NCBI GenBank assembly: GCA_963816795.1
Contig: CAWFLT010000017.1
Span: 248,001 to 312,000, forward strand
DNA from: CAWFLT01 sp963816795
GTDB lineage: Bacteria > Acidobacteriota > Vicinamibacteria > Vicinamibacterales > SCN-69-37
Length of the DNA: 64,000 nucleotides
Reading direction: 5' to 3'
The notes under the pieces were generated by a model that worked only from the letters and a program-made list of their open reading frames with translations, made no database searches and was not told the origin of the DNA. Every line of letters begins with the position of its first letter. Position 1 is the first letter of the stretch. Both the position numbers and the translations under genes were made by a program. Positions 45,077-55,359 of the stretch are shown here, piece after piece.

Positions 45077-46852
45077 TCACTTCACTTCTTTCAGCGGAAT
45101 CACTTCCGCCCGCGGCATCGGACCGAAATCCTCGCCGAACTTGATCGGCGGCAGATCCTGGAACATGAAGTCCCACTTCCACCGCTCCGACGGATTCGAG
45201 GCCTGCAGCCAGTGCCGCGCTGAGACGGGACGCGCGAAGGTGACGCTCGCGATCGCGTCGTAGCCGGGCACGCCGGCCAGATCGCGCGCGATCGCCTCGC
45301 GGACGTCGTCGGCCGACGCGTACGCGACCGCCGAGTCGAACACCACCGAGAGCTTCTGCAGAATCTGCCAGTCTTCGCCGGCATCGCCGGGTGGCGTGAT
45401 CGCGCGTGATGACGCCTGCACGTGGCCGGTCATGTTGGTGTAGGTCGCGTCCTTCTCGACCCACGCCGATCCCGCGAGGACGATGTCGGCCACTTCGGCC
45501 AGTGGCGTGTGCAGCGCGCCCTGCACGATGAGCGTCTGAATCTTCCCGGCCTGCCGCGCGGCGATGATCCAGTCGGTGTCGCCAATCGATCCGTCCGGGC
45601 CGGGGTCGAACACGTAGAGCACGCCGACCTGCCCCGCATCGACCGCCGATCGCAGCGACGACACGTCGGCCGCGTCGCCTGGCGCGCCGACCGCGAAGCC
45701 GAGATCGCGCGCGCCGCGCACGTTCGGCGCGTCGACCGCCGGCACTCTGAACTTGGTGTCCGCTGGCTGCGGCTTCTCGCGCATGCGCCAGCCGATCGTG
45801 ACACCCGCCGTGCCGGCCGCCAGCTGCTTCAGCAGATACAGCTCTTCGAGCGACGCGTGCGCGGACGCGTAGAAGCGCACCGATCGCGGGCCGCGCGCGG
45901 CGTCCACCGCGTCCTTGACGGCAACGAGCGCGTCTGCCCACGGCACGGCGTCCCAGTTGTTGCCTTTCCGGAGCCGCGGCTGGTGCAGGCGGCGATCGCC
46001 TTCGACCCAGTGGTAGTCGAACCGGCCGATGTCGCACATCCAGTAGCTGTTGACGTCGGGGTTGAGCCGCGGCGTCATGCGGATGAGCTGCGCGCCCTTC
46101 GCCCACTCGGGCTTCGCCTTGATCCAGGCCGTCGTGTTGCAGCCCTTCTCGCAGAGCGTGCAGATCGTGTCGACCGCGCTCGGGTTGTCCCACGGCCGCG
46201 CCTTGAAGCGGTAGTCGCGCGTCGTGATCGCGCCCACCGGGCAGACGTCCATCAGGTTGCCCGAGAGCAGCGAGATGACGCCCTCCTCGCCGAAGGTGGC
46301 GATCTCGCTGCCGTACCCGCGATTCGCGATCCCGATCTGTGCGTCGCCGTCGACCTCGCGCATGAACCGCACGCACCGCGTGCAGAGGATGCAGCGATTG
46401 CGATTGAGCATCAGCGTCGGTCCGAAATCGACGTCCGCCTTGACGCCCTCGCCGTCGAACACTCGCCGCGGAAACTCCATCCGGCTCCGCTCCGGGCCGT
46501 ACGCGTACGAAAAATCCTGCAGCGGGCACTCGCCGCCCTTGTCGCACACCGGGCAATCGAGCGGATGATTCACGAGCAGGAACTCGAACACGCTCGCGCG
46601 CGCTTCCACGACCTCGGGCGTCTGCGTGTACACGATCATGCCGTCGGTGCACGCCGTCGAGCAGGCCGTCTGCAACTTGCCCATCTTCTCGATCTTGACG
46701 ATGCAGACACGACAGGACCCGTCGACGCCCAGCCCCGGGTGATAGCAGTAGTACGGCACTTCGTGGCCGTGCTGGATCGCCGCCTCGAGCAGCGTTTTCC
46801 CCTTCTCGACCGTGACCTGCCGACCATCTATCGTGAGCGTGACGGTGTCCAT
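45077..46852 (-). CDS. nuoG: NADH-quinone oxidoreductase subunit G-like iron-sulfur protein
   Basis: 591 residues from ATG 46852. Plant-type 2Fe-2S domain (CYHPGLGVDGSCRVC, TACSTAC), the HxCxxC-type site in HPLDCPVCDKGGECPLQD, a 4Fe-4S pair (RCILCTRCVRF; DVCPVGAIT) and an extra site (CTLCEKGCNTTAW). The C-terminal half is a shortened molybdopterin-oxidoreductase-like domain without obvious cofactor residues. Total is shorter than most NuoG proteins (about 700-900). It carries electrons from NADH within complex I or a soluble hydrogenase. No other nuo gene is present in the window, unusual for this subunit; its upstream genes could lie elsewhere. Confidence 0.85.
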   Translation of the reverse strand: MDTVTLTIDGRQVTVEKGKTLLEAAIQHGHEVPYYCYHPGLGVDGSCRVCIVKIEKMGKLQTACSTACTDGMIVYTQTPEVVEARASVFEFLLVNHPLDCPVCDKGGECPLQDFSYAYGPERSRMEFPRRVFDGEGVKADVDFGPTLMLNRNRCILCTRCVRFMREVDGDAQIGIANRGYGSEIATFGEEGVISLLSGNLMDVCPVGAITTRDYRFKARPWDNPSAVDTICTLCEKGCNTTAWIKAKPEWAKGAQLIRMTPRLNPDVNSYWMCDIGRFDYHWVEGDRRLHQPRLRKGNNWDAVPWADALVAVKDAVDAARGPRSVRFYASAHASLEELYLLKQLAAGTAGVTIGWRMREKPQPADTKFRVPAVDAPNVRGARDLGFAVGAPGDAADVSSLRSAVDAGQVGVLYVFDPGPDGSIGDTDWIIAARQAGKIQTLIVQGALHTPLAEVADIVLAGSAWVEKDATYTNMTGHVQASSRAITPPGDAGEDWQILQKLSVVFDSAVAYASADDVREAIARDLAGVPGYDAIASVTFARPVSARHWLQASNPSERWKWDFMFQDLPPIKFGEDFGPMPRAEVIPLKEVK

Positions 46853-46895
46853 ACCGGGGCGATCATATCGACGACAGGCCCGACTGCGCTGCGCA

Positions 46896-49598
46896 TCACC
46901 TGACAATCTCAAACAAACTCAGTTCGTCCTTCGCGACGATCCGGCGCACGCTGCCTTTTGTCGTGAGGCGCGTCTCGACAACCGGCTCGGTGATCTTGAG
47001 GGTGAGGTCCTCTGACCGGCCGTCCGTGTATTGAACGGAGACGGTCAGCGGCAGATCGAACGCGTCGCCGACCTGCTCGACGCGAATCACGACCGTCCCC
47101 GGCTCGGATCCCGGCTGGTGACTCAGGCGCAGCCGCGGGACCGTCGAGCCGAGAATCCAGCGATCGACGAAACGCTCGAGCTTGAGCGGGCTGACGGTCT
47201 CGAACGCCGCCCGGAAGTCGTCGGTCCCGGCCTTCTGGAACCGGGAATCGCGATAGAACTTCCGCAGCCCGTTGAAGAACGCCTCGTCGCCGATCAGGCG
47301 CCGCAGCATGTGCAGCACGACGGCGGACTTGTTGTAGACGACGCCGCGGAACATGCGGCCATCGGCCTGGATATGGCCAAGCCGGTAACCGAGCGAGATC
47401 GGGCCCTGCGACAGCCGCTCGGCCGCCGTCTCGCGCATGTCGGCGATCAACTCGTCGAACATCGCGGCGCCGCGGTCGGATCCGGCATAGAGCGCCGCGA
47501 AGTATTGCGCGAACCCTTCACTGATCCACTGCTCGTGGTAGTTCTTCCAGCCGACCGCCTGGCCCCACCATTGATGGGCGACCTCGTGCGCGAGAAAGAA
47601 CGGCGGATAGATGCTGTCGAACGACACCGGGTCGTCGCCCCAGGAGTACGGCGTCGTCGGCAGCGGCTGATGAAAGACCGCGAAATACGCGGGGCTGTGG
47701 CCACCCGGCAAGTTGTCGTCGAGCGCCGCGAGCGTGAAGTTGGGATACGGCACTTCTCCCATCGTCGTCGCGAAAAAATTCATGATGCTCGAGAGGCGCG
47801 ACATCGTCTGGCGGTTGCGGCCAATCATGCGCGGCGTCGAGACGACCTCGAGACTGACGCCGTCCGCCGGCGGTGGCGTCAGTCCCGCGATCGGCAGGCC
47901 CGGCGCCACGGCGGCGACTGCGAGCCGCGCGGTGCCAATCGGCACGAAGCGGCTGATGACACACCCGAGGTAACGCACCGGTCGATCGATTTCGTACTCG
48001 ACGGTCCGCACCGATCGTGGCGCCGCACGCGTCGCGCTCACGCCATCGATCTGCGACAGGGTCGAACCGGTCAGGCGGCCGCTGGCCACGACCTGAAACT
48101 CCGACGGGACGGTGAGGCGCAATCGTGCGGTGGTGTAATCGGAAACCCCCGCCTGCGGATGCCAGTAGACGCGATTGCTGTACAGGTACCGCGGCTCCGG
48201 CAGGAGCAGGATGGTCTCGGCCTGCGGCGTTTGCGGCTGCTGGGCCTGGCCTTGCGGCGCGATCGCCTCGCGCTCGAGGCCCTGTGGATCGAGCCGGCCG
48301 CTGTAGGTGAAATCGAAGACGAGCTCGGTGTCACGCTCCGCGAGCCGCGGGAGGCTGACCAGCACGCTGTTCTGGCCAATCACGCGCAGTGAGAGCAGAT
48401 AGCCGAACTGGGGCGACGACACCGACGAGACCGTGAGTTGCTGCGCGAGACGAAACGACAGCGAGCTCACCCCCGCCACCTTGACGCGCACGCGCAGCGA
48501 GGCGCGACCGCCGACGACGAGCCGTTCGGGATCGAAGCGCACGTCGAGATCGGTGTGCAGCACGTCGTACGACTCGTCGTCGTCTTCGCTGAAGAAGCGG
48601 CCGCGCTGGGCGAGTTTCGCGGCGGACGCGTAGACGGCGATGTTGCGGCCCCGCGCGCGCTCGAAGAACGTCACGTCTTCCGGCTCGTTCGGCGACCGCG
48701 CGTAGGTGAGCCAGCCGTAATTACGGGCGCGCAGCTCGACCAGCATGCTGCCGTAGGCCGGCTCGAGCGACCAGCGATCGGGCGTGAGGCTTCGCAGATC
48801 GAGGTTGTACGTCCGTGGCGAGAGGTCTTCGAAGATTTCCGTGGCGCGCTCGAGCTCGACGGCGTCGACGGCGCCTGCCGTCAGGCTGTTCTGGAGCAGG
48901 CTGCCGTCGAACTCGGACGGGTTGACGCGCACGAAGGCGGCCTCGACCGGCGAGACGAACGACGACCGCCGGTTGAACAAGCGCATCTGGCCCTGCTCGG
49001 CAGGATCGGAAGGTGAGAAATTGACTTCGCCCCGCCCGCGCAGGACGAGCGCCGTGATGCCGTCGTTTGATTCGGCGACGAACGCCGTACCGGACGACAT
49101 CTTCAGCGTGAAATCGGGCGCCGTGATTGTCAGGTTGTGGATCCGAAATTGCCGCGTGCGATCGATCTCCAACCGAACGAGGCCGTCGATTGCCGCGAGC
49201 TCGCTGACGCCGGCGAGCTCGTAGCGTTCGGCGGTGTTGCGATGCGGGCGCACGACGAGCCGCCACGTCGCGAGACGGCCTTCGCGGCCACGACTGACGA
49301 GCACGTCGATGATGACTTCGTAGCTCTGTCCCTCGAGCCGTCGTGCACGCTCTCGCACGATCGCGCTGGCGCCGGCTTGGGTCGCCTCCGCGCGGGTGAG
49401 TAAGCCGGCGTCTTCTTCTGGGAGATCCGGCGCGGCAGCCGTGCGAAACGCCTGCACCCGCCCGCCGCCCAGCGCCGATTCGAGATCCGCGAGCAGGCGG
49501 ACGATGCCATCGGCTTGAAGCGGACGATTCTGGACAGACTGCGCCACGGGTGCGGCGTGTAACGCCAACACGACGACCGCGATGGCCAGGCGGCGCAT
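46896..49598 (-). CDS. M1-family metallo-aminopeptidase, secreted
   Basis: 900 residues. A 20-residue signal peptide precedes a ~330-residue N-terminal region without recognised domain, then a beta-sandwich saddle domain (YDVLHTDLDVRFDPERLVVG) and the catalytic domain with HEVAHQWWGQ (about 668-677) and the third ligand/catalytic Glu in WISEGFAQYFA (about 690). The substrate-contact motif in M1 enzymes (GxMEN) is replaced by LPGGHSPAYFAVFH, so specificity is probably atypical. The C-terminal beta domain ends FEIVR. An extracytoplasmic Zn peptidase. No frame break. Confidence 0.88.
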   Translation of the reverse strand: MRRLAIAVVVLALHAAPVAQSVQNRPLQADGIVRLLADLESALGGGRVQAFRTAAAPDLPEEDAGLLTRAEATQAGASAIVRERARRLEGQSYEVIIDVLVSRGREGRLATWRLVVRPHRNTAERYELAGVSELAAIDGLVRLEIDRTRQFRIHNLTITAPDFTLKMSSGTAFVAESNDGITALVLRGRGEVNFSPSDPAEQGQMRLFNRRSSFVSPVEAAFVRVNPSEFDGSLLQNSLTAGAVDAVELERATEIFEDLSPRTYNLDLRSLTPDRWSLEPAYGSMLVELRARNYGWLTYARSPNEPEDVTFFERARGRNIAVYASAAKLAQRGRFFSEDDDESYDVLHTDLDVRFDPERLVVGGRASLRVRVKVAGVSSLSFRLAQQLTVSSVSSPQFGYLLSLRVIGQNSVLVSLPRLAERDTELVFDFTYSGRLDPQGLEREAIAPQGQAQQPQTPQAETILLLPEPRYLYSNRVYWHPQAGVSDYTTARLRLTVPSEFQVVASGRLTGSTLSQIDGVSATRAAPRSVRTVEYEIDRPVRYLGCVISRFVPIGTARLAVAAVAPGLPIAGLTPPPADGVSLEVVSTPRMIGRNRQTMSRLSSIMNFFATTMGEVPYPNFTLAALDDNLPGGHSPAYFAVFHQPLPTTPYSWGDDPVSFDSIYPPFFLAHEVAHQWWGQAVGWKNYHEQWISEGFAQYFAALYAGSDRGAAMFDELIADMRETAAERLSQGPISLGYRLGHIQADGRMFRGVVYNKSAVVLHMLRRLIGDEAFFNGLRKFYRDSRFQKAGTDDFRAAFETVSPLKLERFVDRWILGSTVPRLRLSHQPGSEPGTVVIRVEQVGDAFDLPLTVSVQYTDGRSEDLTLKITEPVVETRLTTKGSVRRIVAKDELSLFEIVR

Positions 49599-49614
49599 GC
49601 CTCACATGTTAAGA

Positions 49615-49694
49615 GAAGAGGGCGCGGAGAAGGGCTGGAGATCACGGAGAAGAGCGAAGGCGTACGTAGCGCGCGTCGGGTTGCGACGCGCGGA
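49615..49694. repeat. Purine-rich repeat joined to GCGTAGC hairpin (copy 2)
   Basis: 49615-49660 has GAAGAGGGCGCGGAGAAGGG and ATCACGGAGAAGAGCGAAGG, related to the tracts at 19007 and 30616. 49661-49694 is CGTACGTAGCGCGCGTCGGG..CGACGCGCGGA, a diverged copy of the hairpin at 33441 with a compensated stem. Lies between two convergent-type 3' and 5' gene ends. Confidence 0.7.
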
Positions 49695-49697
49695 CGC

Positions 49698-50858
49698 CTA
49701 GATTGTCCGTTTCAGGACAAGCGCCGTCAGGTCATCCGCCAAGCGCAAATTCCCCGCATGTGCCTCGACCGTGCGAAGAATCGTCCGACCGAGAGCTTGC
49801 GGGTCCTCGCTCTCGCTGGTGGAGACGACCGTCTCGAGGCCGGTTTCGTCGAACGGCACGCCGCCGGCGTTCTCGGCTTCAGTAATGCCGTCGCTGAAGA
49901 GGACCACGAGATCGCCCGGCTCGATGGTGAGCTGATTGGTGGCGTAGGTGGCGTGCTCGAACATGCCGAGCGCGAGGCCGCTCCCGTCCGGATCGCCGAC
50001 GCGTTCGAAGCGGCCGTCTGCGCGCCGGAGGAGCGGCGGCAGATGGCCCGCGTTGACGAATTCGAGCCGGCCGCTGGGTGGATCGTAGACACCGAAAAAA
50101 AGCGTGATGAAGCGCGAGCGCGGGCTGTGACGCACCACCTGCGCGTTCAGCCGTTCGACCAGCCGCGCCGCCTCCAGTCCTTCGTCAACGAGCGTGCGCA
50201 GGATGGCGAGCAGCAACGCCATCAGCAGCGCGGCCGGGCTGCCCTTACCGGCGACGTCCCCGAGCGCCAGCACGAGCCGCCCATCGGGCAGCGGCAGGAT
50301 GTCGTAGAAGTCGCCACCGACGGTGTTCGCCGGGCGCGTGACTCCGCTCACGACGGCGTCGCCGGCATGGTGCATCCCGTCGGGGAGCATCGCCAACTGA
50401 ATGTCGCGCGCGATTTCGAGCTCGCCTTTGAGCGAGAGCCGATCGGCGACCTCCATCAGGATCAACAGATTCAGGCCGATGACACCGAGGACCAGCCAGA
50501 GCGTGCCGTCCACCCAGCCCGGCAACGGCACTCGCAGGGTGAAGGGAAAGAACAGCAGGCTCACGGTGTGGAAGCCGCGGAAGAGGAGGATCAGCCCGAG
50601 GAGCGAGGCGGCAATCGACACGCCGTAGAGCACACGCCGCGCCGGCGACAGCCGCATCGAGAACGCATGGAACACGAGCCGCAGTTGCTGCGGCCAGCGC
50701 CGGTACCAGGGCGCGGCGTCGAGCCGCGTCGTATCGACGTGGCGCGTGAAGAATCGGTAGGCCTCGGCCGTGTCGCGCGTGAACAGCCGCTCGAGATCGG
50801 CCGACTTCAGGTCGCTCGTGTATTGATCGAAGAACGACTTGGCGCGGCCCACAGGCAT
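49698..50858 (-). CDS. Membrane-anchored SpoIIE-type protein phosphatase
   Basis: 386 residues from ATG 50858; the longer frame would be translated from the hairpin repeat upstream. Residues 1-90 are a cytoplasmic helical region (FFDQYTSDLKSADLERLFTR, a ResE/RsbU-like partner-binding segment), two membrane helices follow (about 85-105, 120-145), then a coiled linker and the SpoIIE domain with GGDFYDILPLPDG, LALGDVAGKGSPAAL, AGHLPPLL, LFSDGITEAEN and RLADDLTALVL. Predicted to dephosphorylate an anti-anti-sigma factor. Mn-binding Asp residues are present. Confidence 0.85.
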   Translation of the reverse strand: MPVGRAKSFFDQYTSDLKSADLERLFTRDTAEAYRFFTRHVDTTRLDAAPWYRRWPQQLRLVFHAFSMRLSPARRVLYGVSIAASLLGLILLFRGFHTVSLLFFPFTLRVPLPGWVDGTLWLVLGVIGLNLLILMEVADRLSLKGELEIARDIQLAMLPDGMHHAGDAVVSGVTRPANTVGGDFYDILPLPDGRLVLALGDVAGKGSPAALLMALLLAILRTLVDEGLEAARLVERLNAQVVRHSPRSRFITLFFGVYDPPSGRLEFVNAGHLPPLLRRADGRFERVGDPDGSGLALGMFEHATYATNQLTIEPGDLVVLFSDGITEAENAGGVPFDETGLETVVSTSESEDPQALGRTILRTVEAHAGNLRLADDLTALVLKRTI

Positions 50859-50892
50859 AAAGGTGTATACGACACTCTCGAGTGCGAAGTTT

Positions 50893-50921
50893 TCGTAGCG
50901 CGGCTCGATCTGTGAGCCGCG
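50893..50921. repeat. ACGTAGCGCGGCTC hairpin (copy 3)
   Basis: TCGTAGCGCGGCTCGATC then TGTGAGCCGCGA: perfect CGCGGCTC/GAGCCGCG stem. Between kbl and the phosphatase gene; may be processed or end transcription. Confidence 0.75.
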
Positions 50922-50926
50922 AACGT

Positions 50927-52108
50927 TCAAATCAGCCCCAGCTCTTTCCCGACCTTCTCAAACTTGTCCAGTGCGAACTGGAGCTCGTCTTGCGTGTGCG
51001 TCGCCGTGACGATCGTCCGCACGCGCGCCTTGTCGCGCGCCACGGTGGGAAAGGCGATGCCCTGCGCGAAGACGCCCTCGGCGAACAGGCGATCCGACAG
51101 CTTCATGGCGCGGCTGCCTTCGCCCGCCATGACCGGGGTAATCGGGCTCTGGCTGAGTCCGGTGTTGAACCCCAGCCTGGCGAGCCCGGCCTTGAAGAAC
51201 CGCGTGTTCTCCCACAGCCGTTCGATGATCTCCGGCTCCTGCTCGAGGATGTCGAGCGCGCCCAGACACGTGGCCGCGACCGATGGCGGATGCGAGGTCG
51301 AAAACAGAAACGGCCGCGCCCGATGATAGAGGAACTCGATGAACGACCTCGATCCCGCGACGTAACCGCCGAGGGCGCCGATCGCTTTCGAGAGCGTCCC
51401 GACCTGGATGTCGACCCGTCCGTGCATGCCGAAGTGGTCGATCGTTCCGCGTCCGTTCTTGCCGAACACCCCGCTGGCATGAGCGTCGTCCACCATCATG
51501 ATGCAGCCGTACTCTTCGGCGAGGCCGCACAACTCTGGCAACGCCCCGAGATCGCCATCCATGCTGAAGACGCCGTCCGTGATCAGCAGCTTGCGCTGTG
51601 ACGCAGGCAGGTCCTGGAGAATCTTCCGCGCCGCATCCACGTCCTTGTGCGGAAACACCTTGATCGCCGCCCGGCTCAGCCGGCAGCCGTCGATGATGCT
51701 GGCGTGGTTCAGCTCATCCGAGATGACGACGTCCTCTTTGTTCAGAATCGCCGAGACCGTTCCCGCGTTGGCGGCAAACCCGCTCTGGAAGACGACAACG
51801 GCTTCGGTGTGCTTGAACGCGGCGAGGCGCCGCTCGAGCTCCATGTGAATAGACATGGTCCCGGCTATCGTGCGGACCGATCCGGAGCCGACGCCGAGGT
51901 CCATCACGGCCTGGATCGCTTTCTCGATCAGGCGCGGGTGCGTCGTCAGCCCGAGGTAGTTGTTCGACGACAGGTTGACGACGGACTTGCCGTCGAAGTG
52001 TGAGGTGGCTTCCTGGCGGTCGTCGAGAACACGCAGCGATCGATAGAGTCCCTGCTGCTTCAGGGTCTCGAGCTCGTTGGTCAGGTATGAAAGAGGATCA
52101 GCGCGCAT
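50927..52108 (-). CDS. kbl: Glycine C-acetyltransferase (2-amino-3-ketobutyrate CoA ligase)
   Basis: 393 residues. Fold-type I PLP enzyme of the alpha-oxoamine synthase group: SSNNYLGLTTHPRLIEKA, GVGSGSVRTIAGTMSIHMEL (substrate loop), FQSGFAANAG, DELNHASIIDGC, DDAHASGVFG and the PLP lysine in VGTLSKAIGALGG (Lys about 240). It condenses glycine with acetyl-CoA, or the reverse, in threonine breakdown. Ile/Met pattern RTIAGTM favours Kbl over BioF, though no tdh gene is adjacent. Full length and unbroken. Confidence 0.88.
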   Translation of the reverse strand: MRADPLSYLTNELETLKQQGLYRSLRVLDDRQEATSHFDGKSVVNLSSNNYLGLTTHPRLIEKAIQAVMDLGVGSGSVRTIAGTMSIHMELERRLAAFKHTEAVVVFQSGFAANAGTVSAILNKEDVVISDELNHASIIDGCRLSRAAIKVFPHKDVDAARKILQDLPASQRKLLITDGVFSMDGDLGALPELCGLAEEYGCIMMVDDAHASGVFGKNGRGTIDHFGMHGRVDIQVGTLSKAIGALGGYVAGSRSFIEFLYHRARPFLFSTSHPPSVAATCLGALDILEQEPEIIERLWENTRFFKAGLARLGFNTGLSQSPITPVMAGEGSRAMKLSDRLFAEGVFAQGIAFPTVARDKARVRTIVTATHTQDELQFALDKFEKVGKELGLI

Positions 52109-52133
52109 CCCGCACAGTCTAACGCGTAGGGCA

Positions 52134-52164
52134 GTACGTAGCGCGGCTCGGGCTCTGAGCCGCG
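52134..52164. repeat. ACGTAGCGCGGCTC hairpin (copy 4)
   Basis: TACGTAGCGCGGCTCGGGCT then CTGAGCCGCGA: stem CGCGGCTC/GAGCCGCG, loop of about six bases. Between the start of kbl and the 3' end of the membrane protein gene. Confidence 0.75.
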
Positions 52165-52168
52165 ATCC

Positions 52169-54164
52169 TCACTGCAGCGCGAAGAGTCGATCCTGACTGT
52201 GCGCTGTCACCTCGCGCGCGCCGATCGAGAGGAGCCACTCGCTGATCTTCCTCCCGCGGTCGCCGGCGAATGCGGCCTCGTGGACGAGGACGTGCGTGAC
52301 GTGGGCGTCGCGCAGGATCCCCCGGGCCCGCTCGCCGGTGTCGGGTAGTGCGCGCAGGATCGGCGCCCGGTCGAGGTAACTCTGCGGAAAAAATCCCGAG
52401 TAGCCGTTCAGCAAAGGTCGGCGATGATGCCCGGCGTAGAACACGGCGAGCACGTCGTACGCCGGCTCGCCGAAGGGCAGCTCGGCGAGGACGACAGGAT
52501 CCGGCAGCGCTTTGATCTCCTGATAGATCGGGTTGAGCCGGCTGCCTGACGCCGGCCGCGGCGGCAGCGTGAACTCCGCTGAGGGGACGACCGGCTGATT
52601 GGTCTGCAATGGTGCGACCCAGGCTTCGGCGAGGATTCCCGCGGCCGCGATGCCGAGCCCGATCAGCGCCGCGCGCCGATAGCGCGTCCGGAGAAGCGCC
52701 GCAGCGCCAAGTCCGGCCAGGACGGCGAGGAACAGGGCGACCAGCATCAGGAACCGCGCCGGCACGCGGAGACCGTCGTACCCGGGCACGACGTCGAGCA
52801 GCCACTGATAGGGCCCGGGTCCCAGATCGCGGCCGAGCGCGTGCATGCGCGGACCGAGGGCGAAGAGCGCCGCCGCACCCGTGGCGATCGCGAAGAACCC
52901 GAACGCCGTGTGCGACGGCAGCGCCGCCGCGCCGCGCCATCGTCGTCAATCCGGCAAACGCGACGAGCGAGAGGAGGACGATCGCGAGCGGCTGCGTCGC
53001 GTTCTGATAGATCACGGTGCTGCCGAGCGTCGTCAAATCGAGGCGGCCGTGCACGAAGTACCACAGCAGAACCGTCACGCTTCCCGAGAACAGGACGATC
53101 GCCGTTCCCAGGCCGAGAACGTGCCATTCGGGAAGCGTGCGCCATGACACCTCGCGCAGAATCCGCGTCAAGCCGGAACCCAGGCCGACGATGGCCAGGG
53201 CGACGATGGTGAATCCCATGAAGCCTTCGCCCTCGGCGTTGGGGAACCCACTCAAGCGTTCGGCGAGCAGTCGCGAGTTGGGCGCAATCGTCGCGAACGC
53301 GTGCGCGTCGGCGGAGAACATCTGAATCTCCCCCGGGCTGCGTACGCCGAGTCCGGTCAGTTCGCGGACGGCGAAGTACGGCTGGACAAACGGCCAGGTC
53401 AGGACCACGACGGCAGCGCCCGCCAGCGCAAGCGCCGCCCAGATCCTCCAGGCGCCGAGCAGACGCCGCTGCACCATTTCATAGGCCGCATAGGCTGCGA
53501 CGAAGGGAGTGAAGAACAGCAGGTAGTAGCCGCACGAAAGGTTCTGGAGGACGAGCGCAGCGGAGGCGCCGGCGAGTGGCCGCATCCCGCTCGCGAGCCG
53601 ACGATCAGGCGTGGACCTGACGAAGAATCGATGAAGGCCAAGCAGCACGAGCGGCATCCAATAACTGGACAACACCTGCACGTGCGAAAACTGCCCGAGC
53701 CGGTACGGCGCGTACGCGAATGCGAGGCCGGCCAGGAACGCGGCGGCAGGCTCGTGCGTGAGATCGCGGACGAAGAAGTACATCGCGAGGCCCGAGATCG
53801 CGAACGTCGCGATGAACAACGTGTTGTACGCGACGAGGACATTTCCCGTGGCGGCGTAGATCGGCAGCACCTGCAATGCCTGCGCGGTCATGTGCTCCGA
53901 GTACGCAAGGGTCAGCGGCTCGGGCGTGAAGATGTTGCCGTGCCAGTACGACGCGAGCGCGCCGACATCTCCACTGAGGGCCGCCAGGATCTGGCCGGCG
54001 GTCCAGGCCAGCACCCATGAATTGAAGGCGGGATCGCCGACGTCGGCCGCCAGGCGCGTGCCGAGATACCGCGCGAGCGGCCACGTCATCACGACCGCGA
54101 TCAGTGCGTAGGCGAGCGCGACCGCCGCCGGACGGTCAGCGCGTCTTGGCGAATCGGCCGGCAT
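52169..54164 (-). CDS. Polytopic glycosyltransferase-like membrane protein, one frame break
   Basis: About 665 residues after removing one extra G near 52930 (restoring ARRAALPSHTAFGFF). About eleven hydrophobic helices; the first loop has GDPAFNSWVLAWTAGQ with the acidic residues typical of GT-C type glycosyltransferases or YfhO-like proteins. Further helices include AAAFLAGLAFAYAPYRLGQF and ARFLMLVALFLAVLAGLGAA; a soluble C-terminal part (SGSRLNPIYQEIKALPDPVV, YSGFFPQSYLDRAPIL) follows. It likely handles lipid-linked sugars at the membrane (inference). Its start overlaps the aminotransferase gene by 29 bases. Confidence 0.65.
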
Positions 54165-55359
54165 GCTCGAGGAACTGGGCCGTGAACGACGCCAGGTCGT
54201 CGTAGATGGCGCTGAGCTCGTCGAGCGAGGCGAGAAACACCACGCGGAAGAAGCCGGCGTCCGCCGCCGTGCCGAACCCCGATCCGTACACGCACAGGAT
54301 TCCGGTCGCGCGGAGCAATCCGAGCACGAAGTCTTCGTCAGTCGCGCCTGGCGGGAGCGCGACCTGCGGCATCACGTAGAACGCCGCACGCGCCGGCACC
54401 ACGCTCAGACCTGGCGTCGCATTGATGCGGCGCGCCGTCAGGTCGGCGCGCAGCGACAACTCGCGGACGAAGTCGCGCTGATGCGTCCGGTCGCCTCGCA
54501 GCGCGGCCTCAATCGCGTACTGCATCGGACCGGGGCTGCACAGCCGGCCGTCGGCCAGCTTCTTGATCGCGCCAAGCACCTCGTCCAGGCGCGGCGACCG
54601 CCCGACGGCGAGCCATCCGGCCCGCCAACCCGGTGCAAGGTACGCCTTCGAGAGTGACGAGAACGACAGGATGGGCGCATCCGGATCGAGACTGCCGAGC
54701 AGCGGGATTGGACCATCGAATCCGAGATCCCCGTACACCTCGTCCGCCAGGATCGGCACGTTCGCGCGGACCGCAATCTCAATCAACGCCCGCCGCGTCG
54801 ATTCCGGGTACACCGATCCCGTCGGGTTGTTCGGATCGATCACGACCAGCGCGCGCGTCGCCGGTGTCATCTTCCGCTGGATGTCGTCCAGGTCCGGCAG
54901 CCACTGGTTGGACGGATCGGTCCGGTAGTACACCGCCCGCGCGCCGAGCTTGGCGAGCACGGCAGTGTAAAGCGGATACGTCGGCGTCGGCACGAGGACG
55001 TCGTCCCCCGCGTCGGCCAGCGCGCCGAGCGCCAGTTCGATGCCTTCCGACGTCCCGGAGGTGAGCATGACGCGGTCCGGCGTGACCGGCATGCCGCGCG
55101 CAATGTACTCGTCGGCCACCGCCTCGCGCGCCGACTGGATGCCGGCCGATGCCGTGTAGCCATTGTGCCCGTCACGCATGGCCCGGCTCACGGCTTCGAC
55201 AAGATGCGCCGGCGTACGGAACCCGAACGGAATCGGATCCCCGATATTCAGGTAGCGCACCGCCTGGCCCGAGGCCTCGACCTTCCTGGCCTCGACGACG
55301 ATGTTGCGAATCGCGTAGGTGAAGCCGCCGACGCGCGCCGAAGACCGGATCGAGGACAT
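54136..55359 (-). CDS. PLP aminotransferase (alanine/aspartate type)
   Basis: 407 residues from ATG 55359; the frame is open far upstream but the family start fits here. YLNIGDPIPFGFRTPAHLVE, GHNGYTASAGIQSAREAVAD, TSGTSEGIELALGAL, VVIDPNNPTGSVYPE (substrate-binding NPTG), ILADEVYGDLGFDG and PLP lysine in SFSSLSKAYLAPGWRAGW (Lys about 237). Class I/II transaminase resembling AlaT. Reaction partner unproven, but Ala/pyruvate is the usual role for this subgroup. Intact. Confidence 0.85.
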   Translation of the reverse strand: MSSIRSSARVGGFTYAIRNIVVEARKVEASGQAVRYLNIGDPIPFGFRTPAHLVEAVSRAMRDGHNGYTASAGIQSAREAVADEYIARGMPVTPDRVMLTSGTSEGIELALGALADAGDDVLVPTPTYPLYTAVLAKLGARAVYYRTDPSNQWLPDLDDIQRKMTPATRALVVIDPNNPTGSVYPESTRRALIEIAVRANVPILADEVYGDLGFDGPIPLLGSLDPDAPILSFSSLSKAYLAPGWRAGWLAVGRSPRLDEVLGAIKKLADGRLCSPGPMQYAIEAALRGDRTHQRDFVRELSLRADLTARRINATPGLSVVPARAAFYVMPQVALPPGATDEDFVLGLLRATGILCVYGSGFGTAADAGFFRVVFLASLDELSAIYDDLASFTAQFLEHAGRFAKTR

